The position numbers and the translations under genes are program-made. From Sphingomonadaceae bacterium (lineage in GTDB: Bacteria; Pseudomonadota; Alphaproteobacteria; Sphingomonadales; Sphingomonadaceae): a stretch of 64,000 nt of DNA. Of this stretch, positions 37,557 through 45,812 are shown piece by piece (positions within the stretch are counted from its first letter, which is position 1; the number at the start of each line of letters is the position of its first letter). The stretch lies in NCBI GenBank assembly GCA_947477745.1, contig CANJUF010000015.1:1-64000 (forward strand), given 5' to 3'. Under the pieces are notes generated by a model, which saw only the letters and a list, made by a program, of their open reading frames with translations, ran no database searches and was not told the origin of the DNA.

Positions 37557-37868
37557 TCAGTCGAGCAGGATCACCATCTCGTCGGGATGCACGACGTTGA
37601 GCCGGTCGCGCAACAGCTGGCCGGCAAGATCGGGATCGACATTGCGCGGATCGAGCAGGTTCACCCGGTTGCGCAGGCTTTGCGATTCGCGCTCAAGGCT
37701 TGCCACCTGTGCCTTGCGCAGTTCGAGCAGACGCTGGTTTTCGCTCCACGCGAGGATCCCGCTCGGCCCGGCAATCGCGAAACCGCCCATGACCAGCAGC
37801 GCCAGCAAGGCGAGGCCCTGGGACATGCTTTCGCGAGGCAATTTGTGACGGGGCCGGGACAACTTCAT
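37557..37868 (-). CDS. ftsB: FtsB/DivIC septum formation protein
   Basis: A 103-residue bitopic division protein. A short basic N-terminus is followed by a transmembrane helix (SQGLALLALLVMGGFAIAGPSGIL, about residues 16-39), then a coiled coil (NQRLLELRKAQVASLERESQSLRNRVNLL) and a C-terminal tail with DRLNVVHPDEMVILLD. FtsB works with FtsL and FtsQ to activate septal peptidoglycan synthesis. Its position upstream of pdhA is common in alphaproteobacteria. Confidence 0.88.
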   Translation of the reverse strand: MKLSRPRHKLPRESMSQGLALLALLVMGGFAIAGPSGILAWSENQRLLELRKAQVASLERESQSLRNRVNLLDPRNVDPDLAGQLLRDRLNVVHPDEMVILLD

Positions 37869-38012
37869 AAATTCATAGAATCACAGTTGATTCGCCGATT
37901 CAAGCGCTAATGCGCAATTCCTTGGCCAGATGCGACGAGCCGCCGATTGACCGGCCCGCCGATAGAGTTCATTCTTTGATCAATGCGCACAGACGCAGGA
38001 GGAGAGCAAGCC

Positions 38013-38870
38013 ATGAACCATCCTCTCGGCAGCGATATACGGCCGATCGAGCCATTCGGCCTCGAAGTGCGGTTCGATCTCTCGCGCGGACTTTCGCCGC
38101 AGGACGGTGCAACGCTGAAAGATCTGTTCTACAAGCACAAATTGCTGCTGTTTCGCGGCCAGACCCTGACCCGCGACGAGCAGTTCGGCGTACTCGAACA
38201 TATCGGCCCGGTCGACCGCGCCAGCCCGCTCGACTATGTGATGCCCGACGATCCGGTGCTCGGCACCCGCCATCTCGCCTTCCATTCGGACATGCATTTC
38301 GCGCCCTTCCCCGCCGAGGGCGTTTCGCTGCTTGCCCTCGATGTCGAGGAGCAGCCGACATATACCGCCTTCGTCGACGCCGCTGACGCTTGGCGCCGAC
38401 TTCCGGCAGACGTGAAGCAGCGGCTCGAAGGCAAGCGCAGCGTGCGCGCCGCGACCCCCGGCGTCTATGAAGACGAGCTTCCCTATGACTTGCCCGAGGG
38501 CATGCATTCAATGGAACGCGAAGTGGTGATGGTCCACCCCGAAACCGGCGAGCCGATCGTCTATGTCGCGCGGTGCAGCACCTCGCGCATCGTCGGGCTT
38601 GGCCGCGAGGAAAGTTCGGAGTTGCTCCACAGGCTCTACGATACGATCTACGATGAAGCGCACATGCTCAAGCATTGGTGGCGCGACGGCGACCTGCTGA
38701 TTTGGGACAATCTCGCGCTCCAGCACGCGCGCCCTTCGATCGAAGGTATCACCCGCAGGAAGCTGCAGCGCGTGACCATCGCCACGCACGAGCAATCTTC
38801 GCAGATCCCCAAAAGCTATGTCTCGCCGGTCGATGTCGATAACTGGCAAGTGAAGGAAGGCGCGAAATGA
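38013..38870 (+). CDS. TauD/TfdA-family Fe(II)/2-oxoglutarate dioxygenase
   Basis: A 285-residue non-haem iron oxygenase. The facial triad is visible as His-x-Asp in HSDMHF (about residue 89) and the distal His in LQHARPS (near 243). The 2-oxoglutarate-binding Arg follows in GITRRKLQRVTI. KHKLLLFRGQTLTRDEQ is the conserved N-terminal strand. The start follows GGAGGAGAG. It overlaps a lipocalin-like gene (ATGA). Family substrates include taurine, sulfonates and phenoxyacids; the substrate here is unknown. Confidence 0.88.
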   Translation: MNHPLGSDIRPIEPFGLEVRFDLSRGLSPQDGATLKDLFYKHKLLLFRGQTLTRDEQFGVLEHIGPVDRASPLDYVMPDDPVLGTRHLAFHSDMHFAPFPAEGVSLLALDVEEQPTYTAFVDAADAWRRLPADVKQRLEGKRSVRAATPGVYEDELPYDLPEGMHSMEREVVMVHPETGEPIVYVARCSTSRIVGLGREESSELLHRLYDTIYDEAHMLKHWWRDGDLLIWDNLALQHARPSIEGITRRKLQRVTIATHEQSSQIPKSYVSPVDVDNWQVKEGAK

Positions 38871-39265
38871 GCGGATCGCTTGAAGGCTTCGAGGAACTGG
38901 TCGGGGCCTGGGAGCTGCGCTCGTGCACGTCCACCCTGCCCGACGGGACGCAGGAGCACATGTACGGATCGGCTCCCATCGGGGTTATCATGTATTCGCC
39001 CGACGGCTGGATGAGCTGCTACATGGCGGGCGGCGGCGAACCCGATCCGGGGGGCACACTGACGGGCCGCACCGGCTATTACGGTCCCGTGGTGATGCGC
39101 CCCTCAGACAAGGTAGTTGAGCATCACGTCCGCCACTCGACCAGCGATTTCATGCTCGGCACCGTGCAAGAGCGCGGCTACCGGATCGAGGGCGATACCC
39201 TGATCCTGTCGGCGGCGATGAACGGCAAGCAGATCGAGGTCGTCTGGACCCGAGACCGGGCCTGA
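38867..39265 (+). CDS. Lipocalin-like domain protein
   Basis: A 132-residue protein with the lipocalin_5-type pattern: LVGAWELRSCTSTLPDG, then YGSAPIGVIMYSPDGWMSCYMAGGG and a final strand NGKQIEVVWTRDRA. There is no signal peptide. It starts within the stop of the dioxygenase gene, so the two are translationally coupled and may handle the same hydrophobic compound. Confidence 0.8.
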   Translation: MSGSLEGFEELVGAWELRSCTSTLPDGTQEHMYGSAPIGVIMYSPDGWMSCYMAGGGEPDPGGTLTGRTGYYGPVVMRPSDKVVEHHVRHSTSDFMLGTVQERGYRIEGDTLILSAAMNGKQIEVVWTRDRA

Positions 39266-39272
39266 CTCGATC

Positions 39273-40190
39273 CTAACGCCCTGCCTTGTCCTTGCTGTCG
39301 GTGGCGCGGATGCCTTCGCGCACTGCGCGCCATTGCTCGTCGCCCCAGTCCTTGCTCTGGTCCCATAGCGGCGCGGCCACCGCCTGATACCCTGCCCCGT
39401 CGATCGCAATCGACTGACCCGATATGAACCCGCTGCCCGGACCGAGCAGGAAGGCGACGAGATTGGCCATTTCGGCGGGCTGGCCGACGCGGCCCATGGG
39501 GTTGGCCTTGCTCTTGCCGGCTTCGGCCTCGGCACTGGCGGACCGGCCCGGCAACAGCCGCGCGTGCGCGCCTTCAGTGGGGAATGGACCGGGGCTGACG
39601 GCGTTAAAGCGGATTCCGCGATTGCCCCATTCGACCGCGAGCGTCTGTGACATGTTCTCGATGCCCGCCTTGGCCATCGAGCTTGGCGCGGTGAACGGGC
39701 CGCCGTTCTGCGCATTCCGCGCGGTAATCGAGACCACCGACGCGCTGGTGCCCTCGGCCAGCCAGCGCTTGCCGCAGCCCAGCGTGACCATGAAGGTGCC
39801 CTTGAACACGATGTTGGTGATCGCCTCGAAACCCTTGATCGAAAGGTCCTCGGTGCGGCTGATGAAATTGCCCGCCGCGTTGTTTACCAGTCCCGTAAGC
39901 GGACCGCCTTCCGCCCAGATCGCATCGAGCATCGCGCTGATCGATTCCTCCGAGCGGATGTCGCAGGCAAGCGTGCTGACCTTGCCGGGAGCGACGGCAT
40001 TGATTGCCGCTGCTGCTTCTTCCAGCACCGCAACCCGCCTGCCGCAGATGAACACATGCGCGCCCAGCGCGGCGCAGCCGCTGGCAATCATCCGCCCGAT
40101 GCCGGTGCCGCCGCCGGTGACGAGAATGCGCTCACCTGCCAGCAGGCCGGGTTTCAGCATCAGGTCGTCGGCGGTCAGCGGCGTGAACAT
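39273..40190 (-). CDS. Short-chain dehydrogenase/reductase
   Basis: A 305-residue SDR. The NAD(P) motif is GERILVTGGGTGIGRMIA at about residues 18-36. VNNAAGNF marks the structural NNAG motif. The usual YxxxK has the form SMAKAGIENMSQTLAVEWG with Ser/Lys, where the Tyr is replaced (APSSMAKAG), as in 2,4-dienoyl-CoA reductases. GFISGQSIAIDGAGYQ lies near the C-terminus. This suggests a fatty-acid or enoyl-CoA role. ATG 40190 (AGAGGA upstream) is preferred over ATG 40232. Confidence 0.87.
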   Translation of the reverse strand: MFTPLTADDLMLKPGLLAGERILVTGGGTGIGRMIASGCAALGAHVFICGRRVAVLEEAAAAINAVAPGKVSTLACDIRSEESISAMLDAIWAEGGPLTGLVNNAAGNFISRTEDLSIKGFEAITNIVFKGTFMVTLGCGKRWLAEGTSASVVSITARNAQNGGPFTAPSSMAKAGIENMSQTLAVEWGNRGIRFNAVSPGPFPTEGAHARLLPGRSASAEAEAGKSKANPMGRVGQPAEMANLVAFLLGPGSGFISGQSIAIDGAGYQAVAAPLWDQSKDWGDEQWRAVREGIRATDSKDKAGR

Positions 40191-40278
40191 CGCAAAATCC
40201 TCTATGGTAGTGACGCCAGATGGCACAGCCATGGCCTGATTGCCAAGGATCGGGGCTGCAGCTAATACGTCCGCGCGT

Positions 40279-40355
40279 GCGCCCGTAGCTCAGCAGGATA
40301 GAGCACCAGATTCCTAATCTGGGGGCCACAGGTTCGAATCCTGTCGGGCGCACCA
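40279..40355 (+). tRNA. tRNA-Arg (anticodon CCU)
   Basis: The acceptor stem GCGCCCG pairs with CGGGCGC, followed by A and an encoded CCA. The D-arm is AGCTCAGCAGGATAGAGC. The anticodon loop ATTCCTAAT gives CCT, and the T-loop is GGTTCGAATCC. 77 nt, class I. Confidence 0.96.
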
Positions 40356-40649
40356 TTTTTCAATTACTTAACCTAATTGAAACGTTGCGCCCAAGCTCCA
40401 AGGTAACGACATAGGTATCACTTCGGCATATGAGGGTGGTTGCGCTTTCAATTATTGTCCCCGCGATTCGAGCATTATCCGTTTGGAAATCTTCGCATCT
40501 AAGCCGCTGCGTTTCAGCTTTTTCGGTCTCGCGGCAATCAGTCAACGCCAATACGCGCACCTTCTGCTTAGCAAATAGCTCGCATCTGCTCGATCTTGTC
40601 GCCGGGCAAGCGAGCGCCCGCTAAGTTGGACTGACCGGAAAGTCTGCTC

Positions 40650-40817
40650 TCAGAGGCGCCGATTTGGATAGCGGACGTTCCAGAAGATGAGACGGCGTGT
40701 CAGCTTCGCGCCCTCCTTCAAGACCTTTAGCCCATCGCGTTTGAATCCCGAAAACGGCCATTCGTTCTTGAGCGACTCTCGCGGCAGTAAGCGATCGTCG
40801 AAACGTTGAGTGGTCAT
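40650..40817 (-). CDS. Hypothetical 55-residue protein, possibly a gene fragment
   Basis: Opens at ATG 40817 with MTTQRFDDRLLPRESLKNEW and ends RRLIFWNVRYPNRRL. The composition is protein-like (aromatic and charged residues well mixed) but no domain is recognised and no clear ribosome binding site is present. It may be a remnant of a longer gene lost from this decayed region. Confidence 0.3.
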   Translation of the reverse strand: MTTQRFDDRLLPRESLKNEWPFSGFKRDGLKVLKEGAKLTRRLIFWNVRYPNRRL

Positions 40818-40855
40818 GGCGAGCGCTTCGTCGCTGCCACCTGCGATGCATCAGG

Positions 40856-40978
40856 GGTACCTTGTTCGGTGAACACCTGGACGGGCAGAGGTTGTTGAGC
40901 TTCGGGCTGATCTGGGCCGGCCTGGCCGTCTATATCGTGAGCAGTTTCCTCGATCGGTCGGCACAGCGGGTTGCCTGA
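40856..40978 (+). pseudogene. C-terminal remnant of an EamA/RarD transporter gene
   Basis: The frame ending at TGA 40976 reads LFGEHLDGQRLLSFGLIWAG then LAVYIVSSFLDR, matching the last transmembrane helix and tail of RarD-type EamA transporters (pattern FGEPL, then SFxLIWxALxxY). About 40 codons remain of a roughly 300-residue protein. No matching upstream part is found, so this is the leftover of a deletion. Confidence 0.55.
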
Positions 40979-41076
40979 AGATAATCGACAGCAGATTCGA
41001 TGCGGCTTTCATCCATCCTCAAGCCTAAGACAGGGAGCCCGCCGCAGCGGACTCCCTTCATTACGCGTCCGGATTA

Positions 41077-43551
41077 TCAAAGAGCGACGATACCGCCGTC
41101 GATCTTGGTAATCGCGACGATCGCCGAGCGAGGGCGGGTCGTGGCAGGCGCGCTACCCGTCTGGCTCGCGGGCCAGTTGCTTGACGGTGCGGCAGTCGTG
41201 CCGTTCTCGCCTGGGTGCTGGATGCCGACGAACAGCGTGCGCCCGTCGGGGGTGGAATCCACGCCGGTGATTTCACATTCCTTCGGGCCGATCAGGAAGC
41301 GCTTGAGCGTCGCGTCGGTCGCAGGAGCGCCTACGCGGGTGCTCTGCTGCCCGCTGGTGCCGTTCGCACCCGAATTGGTAATGGTCCTGACACTGCCGTC
41401 GCCGACAGTCCCGGGCATTGCAGCAAGCATCTGGTTGTTGGTGCGGTCGGTGAAGGCGCCGTCATCGGTCTCGATCCACAGCACCGGCTTGACTAGGCCC
41501 GAGGCGTTCTGTGGCCGCGCGAACCACAGGCCGTCGGGGCTCGAGAAATCGTTGTCGGCGGTCAATCCCGACAAGTTGACATTGGCCGGGCTGGCCTCGA
41601 TCGAATCGGCACCGAACAGATAGATGTCCCACGCGAAATTGGTCGCAGCCGGATCGTCGGCGCCCTCGCGCAGGCGCAAAATGTGGCCGTTGGGATTGCC
41701 GAACTGGTTGGTCGCACCGCGCGGATCATTGTAATGGCGCGGATTGGCCGCGTCGGTGCCGGTGATCGGACGCAGCGCGGCGTTATTGTTGGTCAGCGAC
41801 ACGTACATCTCGCCAGTGACCGGGTTGATCGCCGTCCATTCGGGGCGATCCATCGCGGTTGCCTTCACCGCGTCGGCGGCAAGCCGGGTGTTGACCAGGA
41901 TGTCGTTCTGATCGGCGAAAACATAGGCCGGGTCGGTCGCGGTCGCTGCGCGATCGGGAACCTGTCCGAACACCAGCGGCAGCCACTGGCCTGTGCCATC
42001 GGCAGCGAACTTGGCAACATAGATCGTGCCGGCATCGAGATACTTGTCGCCCATCGCCATGCGGTTGGACGATTGCGCGTCCGCTTCGCTCCAGCTCGCG
42101 CTGGACACGAACTTGTAGAGATATTCACCGCGCGAATCGTCGCCGAGATAGACGGCGAGCTTCTTGCCGGCAGTAGCCTTGCCGAACCACGCACCTTCAT
42201 GAGCGAAGCGGCCAAGCGCGGTACGTTTGCGCGGCGCAAGGCTCTTGTCATAGGGATCGAGCTCAAGGCACCATCCGAACTGGTTGGGTTCATTGCGAAA
42301 GTCGTCAGTGGCGCTGGCGCCGGTCGCGCGTGCGTCCCAGCGGCGGAACAGGGTGCCGGACGAACCGGCCACCGTGGACCAGGCATTGTTGCCGATATTG
42401 CTGGTCACGCCATAACGGCGCAGCGAGGTGAGTTCGCGCGGGGTGCGCGCGGCATTGTCTGTGCCCGCGCCCGCATCGTCGCGGCGGAAATAGAACGCCC
42501 AGTTTTCCTCGCAGGTGATGTTGGTGCCCCACGGCGTGTGGCCGTTTGCGCAATTGTTGATGGTGCCGCGGCCTTGTGTGCCGTCGGCCGAAAATGCGGT
42601 GCAAAGCCAGGTCGAGCCGCGAACCGGTCCATTGAACACGACTGGCGTGTTGGGCGTGATACGACGGTTGAACTGGCTGTCCTGTACATAGGACCAGGCG
42701 CGGTTGCCGTTGTCGCGATATTCGACGATCGAAACACCGTGCGCCTCGATTTCCTTGAGCGCCTCTACCTCGGGGCGCGGCCCGGCTGCGAGATTGGTCG
42801 GGCCTGCCGGGTGGAGGTACTGGATGTTGAGGTTCTCGTGGTTTTGCACGATCAGCCCGCGTGTCGAGCTATTGTCGTCTCGCGCGCCGGCAGCGTTGAG
42901 CCCGTACCAGTAGAGCGCGTCGCCATGATCGCCGATGCGCTGCGCATAGTTGGTGTCGCTGCCGTCGTTGGCAAAGGCCGGTACGCCCGCCGCGATCGGA
43001 TCGCCGAGCCGGCCCATGACGGTCACGGTGTAGCCAGCAGGAACTGTGACAATGTCGTCACGGTTCTTGGCGAGCGAGGTGAAGCCAAGCGCGGCCGGGC
43101 TGATGGTCACCGTGGTTGTCGCAGTGGTGGCCTTGCCCTTGTCGTCCGTCGCTGTGAAGGTGAAGGTCAGCGGCGTATCAGCGGCAACGCTGGGCGCAAG
43201 GAACTTGGCGCTGTTGGTGCTGGCGCCTTCGAGGGTAACGGTCGGGCCTCCGGTTTGGGTCCAGGCGACGCTGCTCACGGTCTTGTCGTCGGTGGCGGTG
43301 CCGACCAGTGTGACCACGCGGCCCGAACGCGATGCGCCGTTCTGGCCCGCGCTTACGACCGGTGCTTCGTTCTCGTCGTCGCAGGCGGTGAGTAGCGAGG
43401 TGCCCATGAAGGCCAGCGCCGTCGCCGAAAGGCCGCCCATCAGAGTCTGACGCCGCGAATAGCGGTCTTCGATCATCGAACCGAGCGTCGGATTGTCAGT
43501 GTTGTTAGTGTCGACGTCCCCGTCGCTGTAGCCGTTCTGGTGCAGAATCAC
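41077..43551 (-). CDS. phoX: PhoX-family phosphatase, Tat-exported, with Ig-like insertion
   Basis: An 824-residue DUF839/PhoX enzyme that releases phosphate from organic phosphoesters outside the cytoplasm. The twin-arginine signal SRRQTLMGGLSATALAFMG is followed by LLTAC, a possible lipobox. Residues of about 63-155 form a PKD/Ig-like domain (APVVSAGQNG to TVTISP) inserted before the catalytic part. The PhoX core has NCANGHTPWGTNITCEENW, which holds the Cys and Glu iron ligands, plus RIGDHGDALYWYG, VQNHEN and FARPQNASG. A Pho-box-like site lies about 60 bases upstream. The next gene upstream on this strand is virB11. Confidence 0.9.
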   Translation of the reverse strand: MILHQNGYSDGDVDTNNTDNPTLGSMIEDRYSRRQTLMGGLSATALAFMGTSLLTACDDENEAPVVSAGQNGASRSGRVVTLVGTATDDKTVSSVAWTQTGGPTVTLEGASTNSAKFLAPSVAADTPLTFTFTATDDKGKATTATTTVTISPAALGFTSLAKNRDDIVTVPAGYTVTVMGRLGDPIAAGVPAFANDGSDTNYAQRIGDHGDALYWYGLNAAGARDDNSSTRGLIVQNHENLNIQYLHPAGPTNLAAGPRPEVEALKEIEAHGVSIVEYRDNGNRAWSYVQDSQFNRRITPNTPVVFNGPVRGSTWLCTAFSADGTQGRGTINNCANGHTPWGTNITCEENWAFYFRRDDAGAGTDNAARTPRELTSLRRYGVTSNIGNNAWSTVAGSSGTLFRRWDARATGASATDDFRNEPNQFGWCLELDPYDKSLAPRKRTALGRFAHEGAWFGKATAGKKLAVYLGDDSRGEYLYKFVSSASWSEADAQSSNRMAMGDKYLDAGTIYVAKFAADGTGQWLPLVFGQVPDRAATATDPAYVFADQNDILVNTRLAADAVKATAMDRPEWTAINPVTGEMYVSLTNNNAALRPITGTDAANPRHYNDPRGATNQFGNPNGHILRLREGADDPAATNFAWDIYLFGADSIEASPANVNLSGLTADNDFSSPDGLWFARPQNASGLVKPVLWIETDDGAFTDRTNNQMLAAMPGTVGDGSVRTITNSGANGTSGQQSTRVGAPATDATLKRFLIGPKECEITGVDSTPDGRTLFVGIQHPGENGTTAAPSSNWPASQTGSAPATTRPRSAIVAITKIDGGIVAL

Positions 43552-43612
43552 GTTGCAGGTCCCCTTTGTCTCGCGGTGATGCTGCGGGCGTAGAACCGGC
43601 TCGTGGCATAAC

Positions 43613-43631
43613 GATTGCAGTTTGCTGACGG
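43613..43631 (-). promoter_or_regulatory. Pho-box-like site upstream of phoX
   Basis: On the minus strand CCGTCAGCAAACTGCAATC agrees with the E. coli Pho box CTGTCATAWAWCTGTCAY at 13 of 18 positions by hand count. The first half-site is strong and the second weak. Orientation is correct for phoX; the site ends 61 bases before its ATG. Confidence 0.4.
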
Positions 43632-43692
43632 TACGAAGACTCTTGTCAGTACCTCGCTCTGGACGGTACTCCCGGGGCTAAGGGGAAGCTGC

Positions 43693-44706
43693 TTAATTCA
43701 GCAGGGACTGCGCAGGCGCGATCGCGGAAATGCCGCGCTTGCCGCCGCTGCGATCGAGCTGGACGACCACGTCAATCACCGATGCGGCATATTCGATGGT
43801 CTCGCTGCGCGTCAGGCCGATATTGGCTTGCATACCCATCAGCGCAATCTGCTCCAGCGCGCCGCGCGGGCTGTTTGCGTGGATCGTTGAAAACGAGCCA
43901 GGATGGCCGGTGTTGATCGCCCGCAGGAAGCTGATCGTCTCGCACCCGCGCAGTTCCCCCAGCACGATACGGTCGGGGCGAAGGCGCAGCGCCGCCTGAA
44001 GCAGGTCGTCGGCAGAGACGGTTGCCTCGCCAAGTTCGCCTTTGACCGCGACAAGACCCACACCGTTGTCACCAGGGAGCCTCAGTTCGGGGGTATCTTC
44101 GACCAGCACGATGCGCTCGCGCGCTGGAATTTCGCGCAGCATGGCGTTGAGAAAGGTGGTCTTTCCGGTCGACGTGCCCCCGGAAATCAGCACTGTGCGA
44201 CGGCGCCGGATCGCCTCGCGCAGGTAGGCTATCGGAGCCTCCTGCGCATCGGGCATCGGCTGCTCGGCAAGCGGGCGGATAGGACCACTGTCATAGGCGT
44301 CAAGCGGCAGGTCGATCATGCGGTGGCGCCGGATCGCCATGGCCCAGTGCGCACGCGTCGCTGGCGGCCCGGCGATCTGCATGCGCGCACCGCCCTTGCC
44401 GAGCTCGGCCGGCAGGGTTGCGGCGAGCAGCGGATGCTCGCGGTTGATCCCCTGATGGCTCTGGCGCGCGACCTGTTCGGCAAGCCTCTGGATTAGCGCA
44501 TCATTCACGTCAGGCATGGCGTGTCGCATCATCCCGCCTTGTCCGGCGTCCTCGATCCACACCTCGCCGGGGCGGTTGACGAGGATCTCGGTCACTGTCT
44601 CGCGGTCGAGAAACGGACGGAAGGGTGCGAGGTAGGCATCGAGATAAACGCTGCCGGTGCGCAGCTCTACCTCGCTTGTCGGCATGGCGAGGACCGTTCC
44701 GGTCAC
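43693..44706 (-). CDS. virB11: Type IV secretion ATPase VirB11
   Basis: A 337-residue hexameric traffic ATPase at the cytoplasmic base of the T4SS. The Walker A is SGGTSTGKTTFLNAML (about residues 175-190), the Asp box is RIVLVEDTPELRLP, and Walker B/His box regions are DRIVLGELRGCE and NTGHPGSFSTIHANS. The N-terminal domain holds VNRPGEVWIED. GTG 44706 overlaps the virB10 stop. It is the last virB gene of the operon; 141 bases separate it from phoX. Confidence 0.94.
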   Translation of the reverse strand: MTGTVLAMPTSEVELRTGSVYLDAYLAPFRPFLDRETVTEILVNRPGEVWIEDAGQGGMMRHAMPDVNDALIQRLAEQVARQSHQGINREHPLLAATLPAELGKGGARMQIAGPPATRAHWAMAIRRHRMIDLPLDAYDSGPIRPLAEQPMPDAQEAPIAYLREAIRRRRTVLISGGTSTGKTTFLNAMLREIPARERIVLVEDTPELRLPGDNGVGLVAVKGELGEATVSADDLLQAALRLRPDRIVLGELRGCETISFLRAINTGHPGSFSTIHANSPRGALEQIALMGMQANIGLTRSETIEYAASVIDVVVQLDRSGGKRGISAIAPAQSLLN

Positions 44707-45809
44707 TGCGTCGTCACGCGCGAAAAATCGAGATCGCGGGCCGTGAACACGCGGATCGGCTGACCTTGTCGCACACGCACTGTCGGGCCGATCTGGCCGG
44801 TCTGGCCGACGGCAGCAGCGGCGGCGGATTGGCCGCCATTGGCAACGACCACGCCCGAATTGCCGCCCAGCGCCGAAAGCCCGCCGACCACCGAAAGCAG
44901 CATGGCCGAACCGAAGCGCTCGAAGAAATGGCTGGAGACCTTGCCGGCAAGACCGGTCTCGCCGCCGAAGCCCACGGCGGGCGATGCGATATCGACCGAG
45001 ACGCCGTCGGGCCGGATCAGCCTTGTCCAGATCACATAGGCGCGCTTCTGCCCGGCCTGCAGCCCGCTGCGGTACTGGCCAATGAGCCGTGACGAACGCG
45101 GCACCAGCACGCGGCTGCCATCGAAACTGCGCACGTCGGCGGAAACGATGGCGCGGACAAAGCCGGGAACGTCGGTATCTATCGCCGTTTCGAGGACAGC
45201 AGGAATCAGCGTTCCCTGGGTAACGGTACTCCTGGGATCGACCATCGCACGGGCGGTTGCTGCGCCGCCGCCGACGCCGCCGAGGCGATTGGCGAAATCC
45301 TCGTTGCCGTTGCCGGTTGATGCAGGCGCGCCGGGCGCGGCAAGGCCGGGGCCAGGGATCGGCAGGGCGCTGGCATCGAACACAATCGTCGGGCTCGACA
45401 TCGGGTTGGCAGCCGGGGCCAGGGCAAGCTGCGCCTGCGGCGGCGCGGCGAGAATAGCCTGGGGCGCGGACGCGGCAGGAGCGGAAGCCGGCGCGGGCGA
45501 TGAGGCGGGAGCCGGTGTGATGGCTTGCGCGGGCACAGCAGGGGCCTGCTGCGCGGCGGGCGCTGCGGGCGCGAGCGCCGCCTGTTCCTGCCGCGAGGAA
45601 TCGAGGCTCCAGAGCGTAACTCCGCCGAGAAGCGCGACGAAGCCGACGCCGACGGCAAGACCCAGCGCGTCAGAGCGGCCTTTCTTCGAAGCAACCTGCG
45701 GCAGCACGTTGCGCGTCGCCAGATCGATGATCTGTGCGCCCTCCCCTTCGCGGGGATCTCCCTGGCTTTCTGGGGCAAAACGGCTGGCAAGCGGCTGGCT
45801 GTTGCGCAT
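44703..45809 (-). CDS. virB10: Type IV secretion protein VirB10 (TrbI)
   Basis: A 368-residue protein spanning both membranes. It has a short cytoplasmic N-terminus, a transmembrane helix LGLAVGVGFVALLGGVTLWSL (about residues 50-70), a long Ala/Pro-rich periplasmic linker to about 160, and a C-terminal TrbI beta-barrel domain. The barrel has TLIPAVLETAIDTDVPG, RLIGQYRSGLQAGQKRAYVIW and the antenna region GSAMLLSVVGGLSALGG. It forms the core channel with VirB9. It starts 3 bases after virB9 ends. Confidence 0.93.
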   Translation of the reverse strand: MRNSQPLASRFAPESQGDPREGEGAQIIDLATRNVLPQVASKKGRSDALGLAVGVGFVALLGGVTLWSLDSSRQEQAALAPAAPAAQQAPAVPAQAITPAPASSPAPASAPAASAPQAILAAPPQAQLALAPAANPMSSPTIVFDASALPIPGPGLAAPGAPASTGNGNEDFANRLGGVGGGAATARAMVDPRSTVTQGTLIPAVLETAIDTDVPGFVRAIVSADVRSFDGSRVLVPRSSRLIGQYRSGLQAGQKRAYVIWTRLIRPDGVSVDIASPAVGFGGETGLAGKVSSHFFERFGSAMLLSVVGGLSALGGNSGVVVANGGQSAAAAAVGQTGQIGPTVRVRQGQPIRVFTARDLDFSRVTTQ

Positions 45810-45812
45810 CGG

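Larger units (their letters stand above)
40356..41076. other. Decayed intergenic region between tRNA-Arg and phoX
   Basis: About 720 bases without a complete recognised gene, noticeably lower in GC around 40360-40600 than its surroundings. It contains a short open frame at 40360-40560 (minus, GTG start, 66 codons, no known motif, not annotated as a gene), the 55-codon frame at 40650-40817, and the tail of a rarD gene at 40856-40978. This pattern looks like the scar of past insertion and deletion next to a tRNA. Confidence 0.5.

Noticed and set aside
38013..38870. Phosphonate-specific role for the TauD-like enzyme as part of the phosphate island
   Set aside because: No Pho-like repeat precedes it, it lies outside the island, and no phosphonate genes adjoin it.
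40279..40355. tRNA-Arg 3' end as an attachment site
   Set aside because: I found no second copy of the tRNA 3' sequence and no integrase gene in the window.
40360..40560. 66-codon minus-strand frame after tRNA-Arg
   Set aside because: No family match and no Shine-Dalgarno; it lies in a decayed region and is recorded only under the region entry.
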